Source: Pagrus major (Eukaryota; Chordata; Actinopteri; Spariformes; Sparidae). From it: 64,000 nucleotides of DNA. This document shows positions 11,642-22,486 of the stretch, piece after piece. Every line of letters begins with the position of its first letter. The stretch's first letter is position 1. The notes under the pieces are model-generated. The model was not told the origin of the DNA and searched no databases. It saw only the letters and a program-made list of their open reading frames with translations. Where the stretch lies: assembly GCF_040436345.1 (NCBI RefSeq), contig NC_133232.1, positions 33,617,315 through 33,681,314 of the forward strand, in the 5' to 3' direction. A program made the translations under genes and the position numbers.

Positions 11642-13041
11642 ATGATCGTGTTCTGCGTTACACTGCTTCTCCTTCATCAAGGATGTAAGTGCTGTCGAAT
11701 CATGACCATTATATTTTCTCATTTAAGTATCTGTATGTAAACTAGATGTAGAGTATGGTGGTTAGTGTGATTATCTTTCATCTTATTTATGTTTTTACAT
11801 TATACTCTAATTGTCATTTACTGATTCATCTATTGTACGTTTTAATTTCATTTAGATGCACTGGTTCCAGTAACCACAGTTCAACTTGGTGAACCTGTGA
11901 CCTTCACATGTGTTCTGCCTTTTGAAGAGTTGGACCGTGAACCTCTTTTCTGGTACAAGCAGAGTGTCGGAGATGATCTGAAATTAATTGTAACACTTAT
12001 GAAACATTCAAACCCTGTGTACGGACCAGAGTTTTCTGCCTCTAGATTGGATCTGAAAGTTGAGAAGAATATTAGTAATCTGACCATTTTGAGAACAACT
12101 GAAGAAGACGAGGGAATGTATCACTGTGCAGTCATTTACTGGAAAAAGATTTTTTGGAGTGGAACCTATTTGTCATTAAAAGGTAATTATGTGATCTGTT
12201 TTTTGCAATGTTTTGGAGTCACTTTAACCACTTTCAGCTTCATTGTGTAAATGTTCTTTAACTTAACTGACTTACTGACGTGAAATGTGTTAAGCTCTGA
12301 TTAATTTGAACTTTAAACATGCATTTAACACAGTTTTGCATCACACAGGAAACACTCAGAGGACATCGAACTGCACTGTTGTTCAGCAGCCGACAGCCTC
12401 TGGTATGATTCTGTATTTAATACTGGTATTCATAACATTTTAATAACATCATGACTGGTAAGTTTTTCTCTTTGTTGTCTAGAGCGAAGAATGAGTCCTG
12501 AATGTATTGCTCTGGTGATAGCAATAATCTGCTTGGTCATTTCTCTGATTGGAAATATTGTTTTCATCTGTCGCCGAACTTCAAGATCAATATGTGAACA
12601 AGTTAAAGGTAAGTGTTGTTGACTGAACCTACAATTTTAGTACTGCAATTGTATGACTTCAAAAGTTCTTATAATGTAGATGATTGAAATGTGTTGAATC
12701 AGTGGAGGATTCTTATGGAAAAATCTGATTTTGCACAAAATGCTCTTGTTTTTATTGAATGGCAGGAATAGAAGGCATACCTTCACAAGCAAGAAATGAC
12801 AACTCGAGCCAACCAGTACGTGATATTGTAAGTACTGCTATTTTATAAACACAATTCCCAGCAGCTCTGCATAAAAACATAACTATACTATCTAAAGAGC
12901 CTTTTATGTGCTGCACAGATGGAAGGTGGAGATGATCTGAACTATGCTGCGTTGCGTTTAACTGGACGGAAAGCTACAAGAGGACGTATGAAGAAAGAGT
13001 TAAAGACTGAAGAAAGTGTGTATTCTCAAGTTAGATGCTGA
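11642..13041 (+). CDS. nitr: NITR-4: V-only NITR with two ITIMs
   Basis: Intact reading frame of 244 residues lacking the I domain. Exons: leader 11642-11684, V 11856-12182, short stalk 12349-12402, transmembrane 12483-12608, cytoplasmic 12766-12827, terminal 12919-13041. The stalk exon is the I exon reduced from 357 to 54 bp: 303 bp (101 codons) are gone, with frame and splice donor kept. Three bases (CTG) are shared at the break, which suggests a microhomology deletion. The 18-residue stalk carries Asn-Cys-Thr, giving an N-glycosylation sequon and an unpaired Cys that could form a dimer. ITIMs LNYAAL (Tyr213) and SVYSQV (Tyr239) are kept. Single-V NITRs are known in other teleosts, so this layout can be functional, but here it arises from a recent two-domain gene. 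A possible AATAAA is at 13347-13352. Confidence 0.88.
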
Positions 13042-14009
13042 ATGTCAAAGTGTGTCAATGAAAACCTGTGAGTTGGTTTACAGTACTGGCTGACTGACAG
13101 GACAAGAAAATAATGCTGTGGCTTCCCAACAGACTTTAATGAGAATGAGGCATTTACATTGATTGTTACATCATAGTGTGTTTGGATTTTGTTGCCCTAG
13201 CTGACTTAATACACAGAATACTTTAATAGCATTAAAGTCTACAACTTTTTTATTCTATATTTTTACAACAATTATATTTCAGATTTTAATCATGTAAGTT
13301 TAAAAATGTATTGACTGTATTTGAAATATGAGGATTTGAGGATGAAAATAAATGGATCAAATGCTTTGTGAAGTTTAAATTTCCTTACCGTGGTCTGGGT
13401 GTCAAGCAATTCCTGATGTATGGACACCAATGAAACTACTAAGTTGTTATATAATATATATTATAATACGCTATACTAAGTATTTTACTGGTGCTCAACT
13501 CTACACAGTAGTATAACATTGGCTCTGTGGCTAATATGTGAGCTGGAGGGCTGCATGAGTCGAGTGGTCTAGGTTTTCTCTTGTTAAAATAAAGGTTTGA
13601 ATAACATATCAGTGGTTTTTATTCCGATACATTCCAAACAATGACATCTGTAATCTGACCATATATATTGTGAACAACTTTGACATTGATTTTTTATAAA
13701 ATAGATACACACAGCGCAACACACAAGACTGTCCGGAGACTATTCACCTGCCCATGACGCTTATTGCCACACGGATTGAAAAAGTCGTACGTTAGTTATC
13801 CTGGGGCTCTACCAGTGAAAAGTGTTTGGACCAGAGGAGCTGACAAGGTCTGTCCAAAAGAATTGAGACTCGTGGCTCTAGTGAGCCAGTCACAGAACGC
13901 CTCTCACCTGCTTGTCTTTAGTTGCTCGTAGTTTCTGTTTGAAGACCAACAAAAGCCAGAGTACCATCAAAGTGACACTGAACAGAGGCGGATGTCTTAG
14001 ACCCCATCT
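13042..14009. other. Gene-free convergent region
   Basis: 3' UTR and flank of NITR-4, diverged from the flanks of NITR-1 and NITR-2. No coding feature, RNA gene or repeat recognised. It begins the stretch where the rightward and leftward gene blocks converge. Confidence 0.5.
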
Positions 14010-14212
14010 GTACACAAGGCAGCTTTATTTACACATCGCATGCTTCAGTTACAGAGGCAATTCAAAGTGTTTTACACGGGTAAAGAAAAGCCTTAGAATG
14101 ATATTCAAAACAGAAGACATTAAAACCAAAGTAAAATACAAATTGAATAAACAAGAACTATAGTAAGAGTGCAGCTAAGGTACAGTGAATGTTTGTAAAT
14201 TGTCCCAAATGC

Positions 14213-14288
<76 letters not shown>

Positions 14289-15020
14289 TGCATTAGAGAA
14301 ACCAAAAGTACTTGAAAGTGGCCAAGGCTGGGCTGCATTTGACATCATCAGGAAGTTGTTTTTTTTTCAGTGTACAGCACAGTAGCTAACAGTAGCGTCG
14401 CCATGTTTGGTTACAGCACCTAACTACTTCCAAAAGATCTAAGTGCAGTACTGGGTTTATATATATCTTTTTCTATTGCCTGAGATAATCAAGTCCTTTA
14501 AGAAATATTTAAAAATCTATTCTATAAGTAGAATAGTGTACTGCTGCCATGCCAGAAAAAGAAAAATGGATCAGTATGACATTATAACGTCAACAGTTTA
14601 TAGTTTAAAAAGATAAATTACCATTATCAGGTCATACAAAAGGTGTCACTATAGCGATGTTATAATAATATACCATTTATCTAGTATAACATGACAACAA
14701 TTGTTAACACAAAAAGTAAAAGTGAAAATATCTTGTTACAATGTTTCACAATTTAACAAGTCAATAATATATGAACAGCCCTTTTGGGAAGACCAGTCAA
14801 GCTAAGGATAGAATAACTTTCCTCTTTCTTCCATGTTGCCAAAGACGATCTCTGTCTTTTCTTCATTTAATTGAAGAAAATGTAATTGTATCGCACCAGT
14901 AGAGTGTCATCTGCGTAACTGTGATAAGCTGTTATTGTCATGTCTGATTTGACATAAAAAGGATGAATGTACAGATTAAGTAGTGGTCCACGAATCAAAC
15001 CCTGGGGGACTCCACGTCAT
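14010..15020 (-). mobile_element. Degraded LINE fragment with reverse transcriptase motifs
   Basis: On the minus strand, 14999-15012 encodes GVPQG and 14906-14917 encodes the catalytic YADD, followed in another frame by LNEEKTEIVFGN; these are the RT palm motifs of fish non-LTR retrotransposons of the L2/CR1/Rex sort. Stops and frame changes make it inactive. About 900 bp further along, at 14015-14115, is a common fish repeat tail (GGCAGCTTTATTT and GGCAATTCAAAGTG), plausibly its 3' end. The exact clade is not assignable by eye. It contains a (GA)n microsatellite. Confidence 0.6.
14216..14284. repeat. (GA)n microsatellite
   Basis: Uninterrupted GA dinucleotide run of about 69 bp inside the LINE remnant. 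Confidence 0.95.
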
Positions 15021-15503
15021 GGTGATCTGGATCTCATATTAACATCTGTTCTGTATCTTGACTATAACATTTCAACAGTTACTTTGTACATGAAGATTGA
15101 ATTAAATAACATCCGGATAGTAATTAGGACAACTGATGTGTTCAATACTGAACAATCTGATATCTTAGCCTTAGGATTTTTTTTTTAATGAAGACTATGA
15201 ATATTTAGAACTAATATAACAAACAGAGCAGAGAAATTTAACAACAAAGGTTTAGGCTTTAATAACTATTACGAAAACCAGCTAGGGTTAATATTACTAA
15301 GATGAGAGAATGACAAAACAAACCAGTAATAGTAAAAAAACTGGAACATAAGCACGTCTGTATGCTATGATTTTGGCTTTTATCATGAAACACTTCACTC
15401 TGTAAAGTTAAAAGTGAATCATTTGTAATGTATATCGCCGTCAGAGGTCAATCCGATACACATTCATCATTCAATCTTTTTTGATGTGGACACAGATTCA
15501 CAT

Positions 15504-17823
15504 TCAGCGTCTAACTTGAGAATACACACTTTCTTCAGTCTGCAACTCTCTCTTCTTCCTCCCGCTTGTAGCTCTTCTTCCAGATAAATGCAACGCAGCA
15601 TAGTTCAGATCATCTCCACTTTCAGTCTGTGCAGCAAAAGTCTCATTAGACACTGTAGTTTTAAAAAAAACTGTTCTGGAATAATGTTATTAAAAAAAGA
15701 AATAACCTAAATTGGTATCAGCACTTACAATATCATGTACTGATTGACTTGAGATGTCAGGTCTTGCTTCTGAAGCTGTGCTTTCTATTGCAGACATCGA
15801 ATGAAAACAGGAATGTTATGTTACAAAACCATCAGAGTATTAATGTTTTGATTCAGTCAACAACACTTACCTTTAACTTGTTCACATATTGATCTTGAAG
15901 TTCGGCGACAGATGAAAAGAATATTTCCAATCAGAGAAATGACCAAGCAGATTATTGCTATCACCAGAGCAATACATTCAGGACTCACTCTTCGTTCTAG
16001 ACAACAAAGAGAAAAACTTACCAGTCATGATGTTATTAAAATGTTATGAATACCAGTATTAAATACAGAATCATACCGGTTTCCACTTTAGCTCCATTTC
16101 CAAACAGGATCTCTCCACATGTGGCCACAGCACAGTAGTAAGTTCCAGCATCAGAGGAGCTGACGTTCTTAGAGAAGCGATAAACGCAGCTTTTCTGAGT
16201 GTCAGATCTGTCTTCACATTCATCACGTCTGTTTCCATCAGTGTAGAGGATGTTTGGATGAGATTTATCTGATCCGACTCTGAACCAGAACACACTGTGA
16301 TCTCCTGGACACGTTTTAGTCTCAGAGTCAGAGAGGACTGAACACTGGAGAGTCTTCAAGCCTCCTGGACGGACTGGATCAGAGGCTGTCGGCCACTGAG
16401 CAACAGTGTAGGTCGATGTCCTCTGAGTGTTTCCTGTGTGATGCAAAACTGTTAAAACGATGCACATTTTGTATGTCTCAAATGTTACTTTAATAGTTTG
16501 ACATGATAGTATACTGATTGAACAAATGTAGAGCCGTTTCATCCAGCACAAGAGATCTCAGAGTAAAATAAAAACAAATAGATGAACTGTACCTGAATAC
16601 TATAATAGGACTGAAATAAGACATTTGTGTTTTTCAAAACAGGCTTGTGATACTTAAGGGGCACTACGTAGTTTAGGGAGAAAAAAAATTCAAACTCAGA
16701 ATTTAATACTCAAAATATTAATGGAGGTAATTAAGCAAACTCAGACATATATTTTTTCCATAACTGAATAAACAAGCTGTTTTCAGAACACTGAAGCTAG
16801 AAAGATGGCAGGGTCAGCCAAATATAAACAAATTAAAACAGTATGAAATTTTGTTGTCCTTTAACATCAGTTTGTTTACTCAGTTTATTGAGTCATGAAA
16901 ATGGAGAGTTTGTTTCGGCAAATTTCCCCCCCCAAAACTACACTGTGCACCTTTAAAGCTACTGCAAGGAACCTTAACTTTTTGTCAAGCCCCGCCGCCC
17001 CTTTGGACAAAAAATGAGGCTGAAACAAACTAAACTTTATAGTAGTGTAGAGTGTGAGACTCCTCAATTCATCCTCAGCACTCTAACATAACATTTTTTT
17101 TAAATTTTATGACTCATCCAACCTGGATAAGTGGGAATCCAACCTGGTTACAGGCATTAAAAGCAACGATAATAACTATACATTCATAACATGTTAAAAG
17201 CTGCTTGTAGTACATTTAAAAGGTTCTTTTTCGTAAACATTTATATCCTGCAGCTTTTGATCAATGTGAAGTGTGAGCAAAAGACTTTATAAAAGTAGAC
17301 AAGATTACCTTTAAGTAACAAATATGTCCCGCTCCATTCCGTTTTCATAATCCACTCCATTATTGCACAGTGATACATTCCCTCATCTTCTCGCCTTGTC
17401 CTCAGAATGGTCAGGTTGCTAAAGTGATCATCACTGTTAACCTCAAATCTTGATTCAGAAAACTCTGGTGCATAATCCGGTTGCGTAGATTTCTGCTGAT
17501 TCATGATTAATTTCAGTACATCTCCGGCACTCTGCTTGTACCAATAGATGCTTCTACGGCTGACCTGAGCATTAGGAAAAGCACACGTGAAGGTTGCAGG
17601 TTCACCGAGTTCAACTGTGGTTACTGGCACCAGCGTATCTGAGTGAAATGAAAAAAAACAAACAAAAAAAAACATACAATACACAAAACAGTAAATAACA
17701 ATTAACGTAGGATAAAGAAAATGTAGGAATTTCCGTACATCTGATTGACATTCTTAACTGAATAATTAGATATCACTTACATCCTCGATGAAGAACAAGC
17801 AATGTAAACCATAAGAGGATCAT
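15504..17823 (-). CDS. nitr: NITR-5: NITR with divergent V and two ITIMs
   Basis: Intact 344-residue NITR on the minus strand. Exons (5' to 3'): leader 17823-17781, V 17638-17309, I 16433-16077, transmembrane 15996-15871, cytoplasmic 15784-15729, terminal 15626-15504. The V domain is clearly distinct from its neighbours (VTTVELGEPATFTC, IYWYKQS, DEGMYHC, then TEWSGTYLLL). By contrast the I exon and transmembrane exon are almost identical to those of NITR-1 and NITR-2, including intron edges. The cytoplasmic exon is 6 bp shorter. ITIMs are LNYAAL (Tyr313) and SVYSQV (Tyr339). The V-I intron is enlarged to about 875 bp by a TTAA-flanked miniature transposon. No CCAATCAGA box is visible upstream, unlike the other genes. 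The mixed divergence suggests gene conversion of the downstream exons. Confidence 0.9.
16654..16956. mobile_element. TTAA-flanked miniature inverted-repeat element
   Basis: The ends are inverted repeats: TTAAGGGGCACTACGTAGTT on the left, and TTAAAGGTGCACAGTGTAGT on the right read in reverse complement. Both are bounded by TTAA, the piggyBac-type target site. About 300 bp, no coding capacity. It lies in the V-I intron of NITR-5. Assignment to the piggyBac superfamily is inferred from the target site only. Confidence 0.65.
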
Positions 17824-18840
17824 CTTGACATTGTGTCCTCTCAGGAACCTCGTTGGTATTTAACTGAATACAAGGGGTGACGTGACATGGGAACTACACT
17901 GTATGTAACACCATCAATTGCATCACAGGACACAGATCAAGGCCACTTCCTGTCACATTGGTCTCATTCATGTCTTTGCGAAGCCTCGTGTCTTATCCGT
18001 CCACTACACCTCAATGAACCAGCATGCAGCGAGTGTAACGCACAAGAAAGCAGATGGCTTTGAAGTTTTCACTGGAAACAGGAAACCACAGGGTTAAGAT
18101 TCCCTGAACAACAACAACGTTATTGTAAATGTGAGATGGTGTAGTAAGAAGGAAACTGGATTCACAAAGCAAAGAACAGCTTTCATTTTAGTGCCTTGTG
18201 CTTCATGTCAGGAAAAGTATCGCTCGTGAAAGATCAACATTAAGTACTCATAAAAAGCAGAACTCAGTGGGAAAGAGTTAAAAAAGATAACAGTTCATTA
18301 ACAGATATGTAGAAAGTTGCATTAGCAGTACATTAGCCGGAGACAGCTAGTGAAAAAAGATGTCTGTTCATTTCTGTACAAGTCACAGATTTGACAAAAT
18401 AGTGGATGTAACAATGTCAGTTAAACTGCAACTGCTTTGGATCTTCAACAGAAACCGACTGATGGCAGCAGACAAGTCCATCAATCAAGGTCTGTGACGA
18501 GACGAGTCAAAATCTGCAACTACTCAGGATGTGCCGGCCGTCAGCGTTCTGAAAACCTTCCAGTTCACAGCAGTGCAACTACAAGACTCTGGACTCTTTG
18601 TACTTCCATTCAAACTGCTGGATATAATTTGTAGCAGCTTAAAATATGAATGAGCATAGTGTGCATGATGCAAAGGGTTAGGGCCAGGGGTGAGAGAGAC
18701 AGAGGGTTTGGGAGGGCTGTGAATGAGAGCAGAGCAGTGGAAAAGTGGTGAATTGCATGATGTGTATTTCGTTCTTTAACCACAAGCTGAGTTGAAGGCA
18801 ACACCATCAGCCGGCCTGACTCAAGCTGAGAGGGGCAGGT
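17824..18840. other. Upstream region of NITR-5
   Basis: Gene-free. It does not match the upstream regions of the other NITR genes and lacks their CCAATCAGA box. No repeat family recognised. Confidence 0.4.
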
Positions 18841-18844
18841 TCAC

Positions 18845-19420
18845 ACTGCTGCAACTTTCCCCTGCGGGTATACGGACGACACCACCATCGTGCACCGCAT
18901 TTTAAACAATAGTGGGAGGAAATCAACAATCTTGCAGAGTGGTGCACAGAGCAGTCTACTGCTCACTGCTGATTGTTGATTTTAGAAAAAAAAGGAGGCA
19001 AAGACACACCGAGATGGAGCACGTGAACAGTTACAGGTTCCTTGGTATTACCATCACTGAGTCATCACACATCACCACCCAGATTTAAAAAAGCACAAAT
19101 AAGGCTCCACTTCCAACAGAAAGCATCCTGGCTGGAAACATCACAAACTGATATGGTTCATCACGACCCAGGACAGGAAGGATTTACAGCCGGTGATTAA
19201 AACCGGCCAGAACATCACTGGTACCATATTCAGAGCATCAGCAACATCGGTGAAGTCAGATGTCTGCACAGAGCCCAAAGGATACTAAAAGACGACACCC
19301 ACCCAGCCACAGTCTGTTCACCCCGCTGCCACCTGGCAAAAGATACAGAAGTATCTGCTGCCGTACCACCAGACTATGGAGCAGCTTCATTCCCCATAAA
19401 TTGAATCTTTGGTCTGAACT
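18845..19420 (+). mobile_element. Degraded LINE fragment, RT C-terminal part
   Basis: Plus-strand translation in shifting frames gives GYTDDTTIVHRIL (RT catalytic region), then a stretch around YRFLGITITESSH, then HRAQRILKDDTHPAT and a PLPPGKRYRSI-like ending; these are the order and motifs of a widespread fish non-LTR retrotransposon RT. Several frame breaks and gaps show that it is dead. The upstream RT and endonuclease are missing. Confidence 0.7.
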
Positions 19421-19689
19421 GGACTTTACAATGACGATTAAACTGCAGCTGCTGTCGAGCTGTGCCACTAGTGGTTGCTATAGCAACTGAATGATGAACT
19501 GAAACCAACTGCTGATGGCAGACCAGTTCCTCCCTGTCAGAAACCACTCCCTCATCCACTTATTCACTGCTCACTTTATGATACACAATCAACAGATTTC
19601 TGATGCTTGCTCATTATCATATTACATCATCACTGACAGCTGTAGGTTTGCATTAAGGTCACTTTTGCATTGGCAAGCTGCAGAGCTGT

Positions 19690-20170
19690 TACAGTTTGGC
19701 AAAAAGGTGAGGACCCAAATGCAGAAACACTCAGGATTGGGAATGAAAAGCAGGCTTTAAAAAAAAACACTAGGAAGAGCAAAAACACCCAAAACAAAGT
19801 ATCAACCGAGAGAGGCTAATTACAACTCAGGAAAAACAGGAATAAAGCAGAAACATGAAGCCAGGAACAAAAAACAGAAAAACATACCGTGGGGAGACAC
19901 TGGAAGACTCGGGAACGGGTTCAGGAAATAACAGGTGAGAACACAGGACAAGACAAGAGGCAGCACAAAGACTATACACACACACACACACTAACGAGGG
20001 GATGAGGTGCAGGTGGAGTGAGGCGGGGAAAGGACAGGTGAGGGAAAGGAACGGAAAAACACCGGAAGGAGGGAAAATCACACAGAGGGAGGAACTGAAA
20101 AGCAACACGCAACACATGAGGGCACAATTTCAAAATAAAACAGGAAATACGAGACCAGGATCATGACACA
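19690..20170. repeat. Purine-rich dispersed-repeat-like sequence
   Basis: Begins near GGTGAGGACCCAAATGCAG and ends near ACCAGGATCATGACAC, with a strongly G/A-rich middle and a short CA run. It resembles a common interspersed fish repeat, but I cannot name the family. No coding potential. Confidence 0.35.
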
Positions 20171-20961
20171 GAGTATTCATTGTGGGATTGTTTTCAGAAA
20201 GTAGTGTACATGTCAACACATTCTTATACTCGCCATATAAATGTTATTACTGATAAATGTTTTGGTAATAAGTAGACAATCTACAGAAATATCAGTGTGT
20301 TTAAATAAAGTTAAAACTGCTGTTTTTTGTCTGGGATACAAGTTATAGAGAGCAACCTTATCAAGTTGAAGCATTTTCATTTAAATTGATAAACATCATA
20401 TGTGTAAATCATGGGACGATTCAAGCGGGGTAGTAAATTATACATAGGCTTTATTTACATGTATGTATGTACTGTATGTCACAGGTCAATAGATCAGTTG
20501 AATCATCAGTTTCAAGATGTGCTGCTTTGGCTCTGATGACTTCACTGATAACAACAGGTAATATTTTTATCGGTTGTTTCTGCACTCATTCATCAAACAA
20601 GACATTCAAGGTTGAAACTTGTATCTTTAATCAGTTTGGTATCATATCTAGTCACAGTGTGTATTTATTTATGAAGAAGAAAGAAAAAGGTTTCCTCGTA
20701 GTGCAACACCTCTGCATGGCACTGACACAAATGGAGAATATGAGACATGGAGGAAGTTCAAGAGTGATGACTCACAACGAAACACACAGACAGATATAGG
20801 ATCCCTGCAGTAAAGGTCAAAAAGTGCCAAAAGCTTATCTATGATATTATTGATGCATCATCAGGAGTCTTCATCTTTACAAAACATATAAATACAATGT
20901 GAAATTAGATATAATTCATGTTTTAAATTATTATAAATAAGAAAAATAATGACGCTGACTT
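20171..20961. other. Gene-free stretch 3' of NITR-6
   Basis: AT-rich, no recognisable gene or repeat. A 110-codon open frame at 20467-20799 has no domain and no homology that I recognise. Confidence 0.4.
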
Positions 20962-22374
20962 TTAATCCAACTCCAGAGCCTTGACATTAGTGTAGATACA
21001 CTCCTCCTCCCCTGCTTTTGCTTCCCTTCTGTTTGCTCGGCCAGATTTTCTGCTGGTGAATGTCGGCGCGGAATAAACCAAAGAGGCCTCACTTGTCTGA
21101 GAAAATATATAGAGACATGTTATGAGACGGCCGATGACAAACATGCTGATAACTTCACAGCTACATCTTTTTTCTTTATACCTCACCTGCTGACTTTGGT
21201 GATCGACACCGCCTGCTGCCGCGTCTGTTTGCAGAGCAACAGCAGCTGTATCACAAAATAAAAAGCAAAAATATGAATCCAGTTTTACCAAATACTGTAT
21301 GATAGATCCATGTGTGAGTGAGTTTGCTTACCAGTGCAACAACCACACGATTTTTTCTTGAGTTTCTTGATTGAATAAAGGAGAAAGGCTGTGACGATCA
21401 GACTCAGAGTCAAAGCAGCACAAAGCAGGTAGAGAACTGCATCTTTCTGCTGATCCCATCTGTCGGCTGCTGACGCAACATAAAAATGAGAAAATAGTAT
21501 TAAGAGCAAAAACTTGAACTCAATAAAACAAAAATGCTCATTTCCATATAAAGAACTATGATGCAGTTACCTTCGCTGTCAGGTTTTGATCTGTTGCCAC
21601 AATCTATCTCCCCACACGTGGCCACGGCACAGTCACAAGTCGCTGCATCAGAGGAGCTGACGTTCCAGAAGAAGCCGTAGATACATTTCTTTGTGGAGAG
21701 TCCTTCTGGGTTTTCTTGAATATAATTAAAACTTGGATCAACATCTGATCCGGCTCTGAAACAGCACACACTGTGTCCTCCTGGACATGTTTCATCCTCA
21801 GAGTCAGAGAAGACTGAACACTGCAGAGTCACTGAGTCTCCTGGACGGACTGGGTCAGTAGGAGGGACTGTAGTCAGCTTTTCTGTGATGTATTTACCTT
21901 GAACTCTCAGGTCCACTCCTTTCAAAAATGTCAAGTTTTGTTTTTCTATTTTTAAACAGTAGTAAACTCCAGTATCTGTCGGCATTGCATTTGTGATGCG
22001 CAGGACAAAAGTTCCAGACTCTTCTGTGGATCTGATGCGAGGATCAACACTTGCAGAGCTAAATGTTTTATACAATTCAGGAGGTTTTCCGGAGACAGGT
22101 CTGATCCAAAACACAGTATCTAACTGCTCACGGCGACATGTCAGAGCCACATTATCTCCAACTGCAGCAGTCTGTGTCTCAAAGATCTGCTGAACTGTGC
22201 ATCCTGAAAAGACATTATTGTAAATCAACAAAAGATAAAGAATGATGTATGCCCTATCCTAAATAAGTCTAAGAGGATATACAATACTTTAAATGCTTAT
22301 CTGGAGTAAATCTGATGCCTCTACTTGTACTCACCCACTCCGCTGAGCGTCAGCAGTAAATAAAATAGAATCAT
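20962..22374 (-). CDS. nitr: NITR-6: NITR with fused V-I exon and Cys-rich I domain
   Basis: 334-residue NITR-type receptor. Exons: leader 22374-22335, single V+I exon 22203-21571 (633 bp), transmembrane 21469-21332, cytoplasmic 21245-21187, terminal 21096-20962. In the sister gene NITR-12 an intron separates V and I; here most of it is deleted and about 20 bp of its 5' end are now read as codons (KYITEKL). V has ALTC, VFWIRPVSG and TGVYYC. I departs from the family: the core Trp is Cys (VCCFRAGSD), TYYC is TCDC, and the J-like Phe is Cys (CGNRSK). The transmembrane segment is VLYLLCAALTLSLIVTAFLL, followed by a KKLKKKSCGCC stretch. Tail tyrosines are VYSAP (Tyr298) and IYTNV (Tyr325, a YxN Grb2-type site rather than an ITIM). 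The transmembrane acceptor is a CAGCAG tandem. Confidence 0.86.
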
Positions 22375-22477
22375 TTTCTGGTTATTCCTCTTGAGACTGC
22401 AGTCGAATCAGAGGAAATTAAAAGAAGATTCACTTTAATATAATCATATCAAGTGGGAGGCGACAGTTTCAGAGCAC

Positions 22478-22486
22478 TCTGATTGG
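22478..22486 (-). promoter_or_regulatory. CCAATCAGA box of NITR-6
   Basis: CCAATCAGA on the minus strand, 103 nt before the ATG; identical spacing in NITR-7, 8, 12 and 13. Confidence 0.55.

Noticed and set aside
18845-19420. Host gene for an uncharacterised protein
   Set aside because: Motif order is that of a non-LTR reverse transcriptase with several frame breaks.
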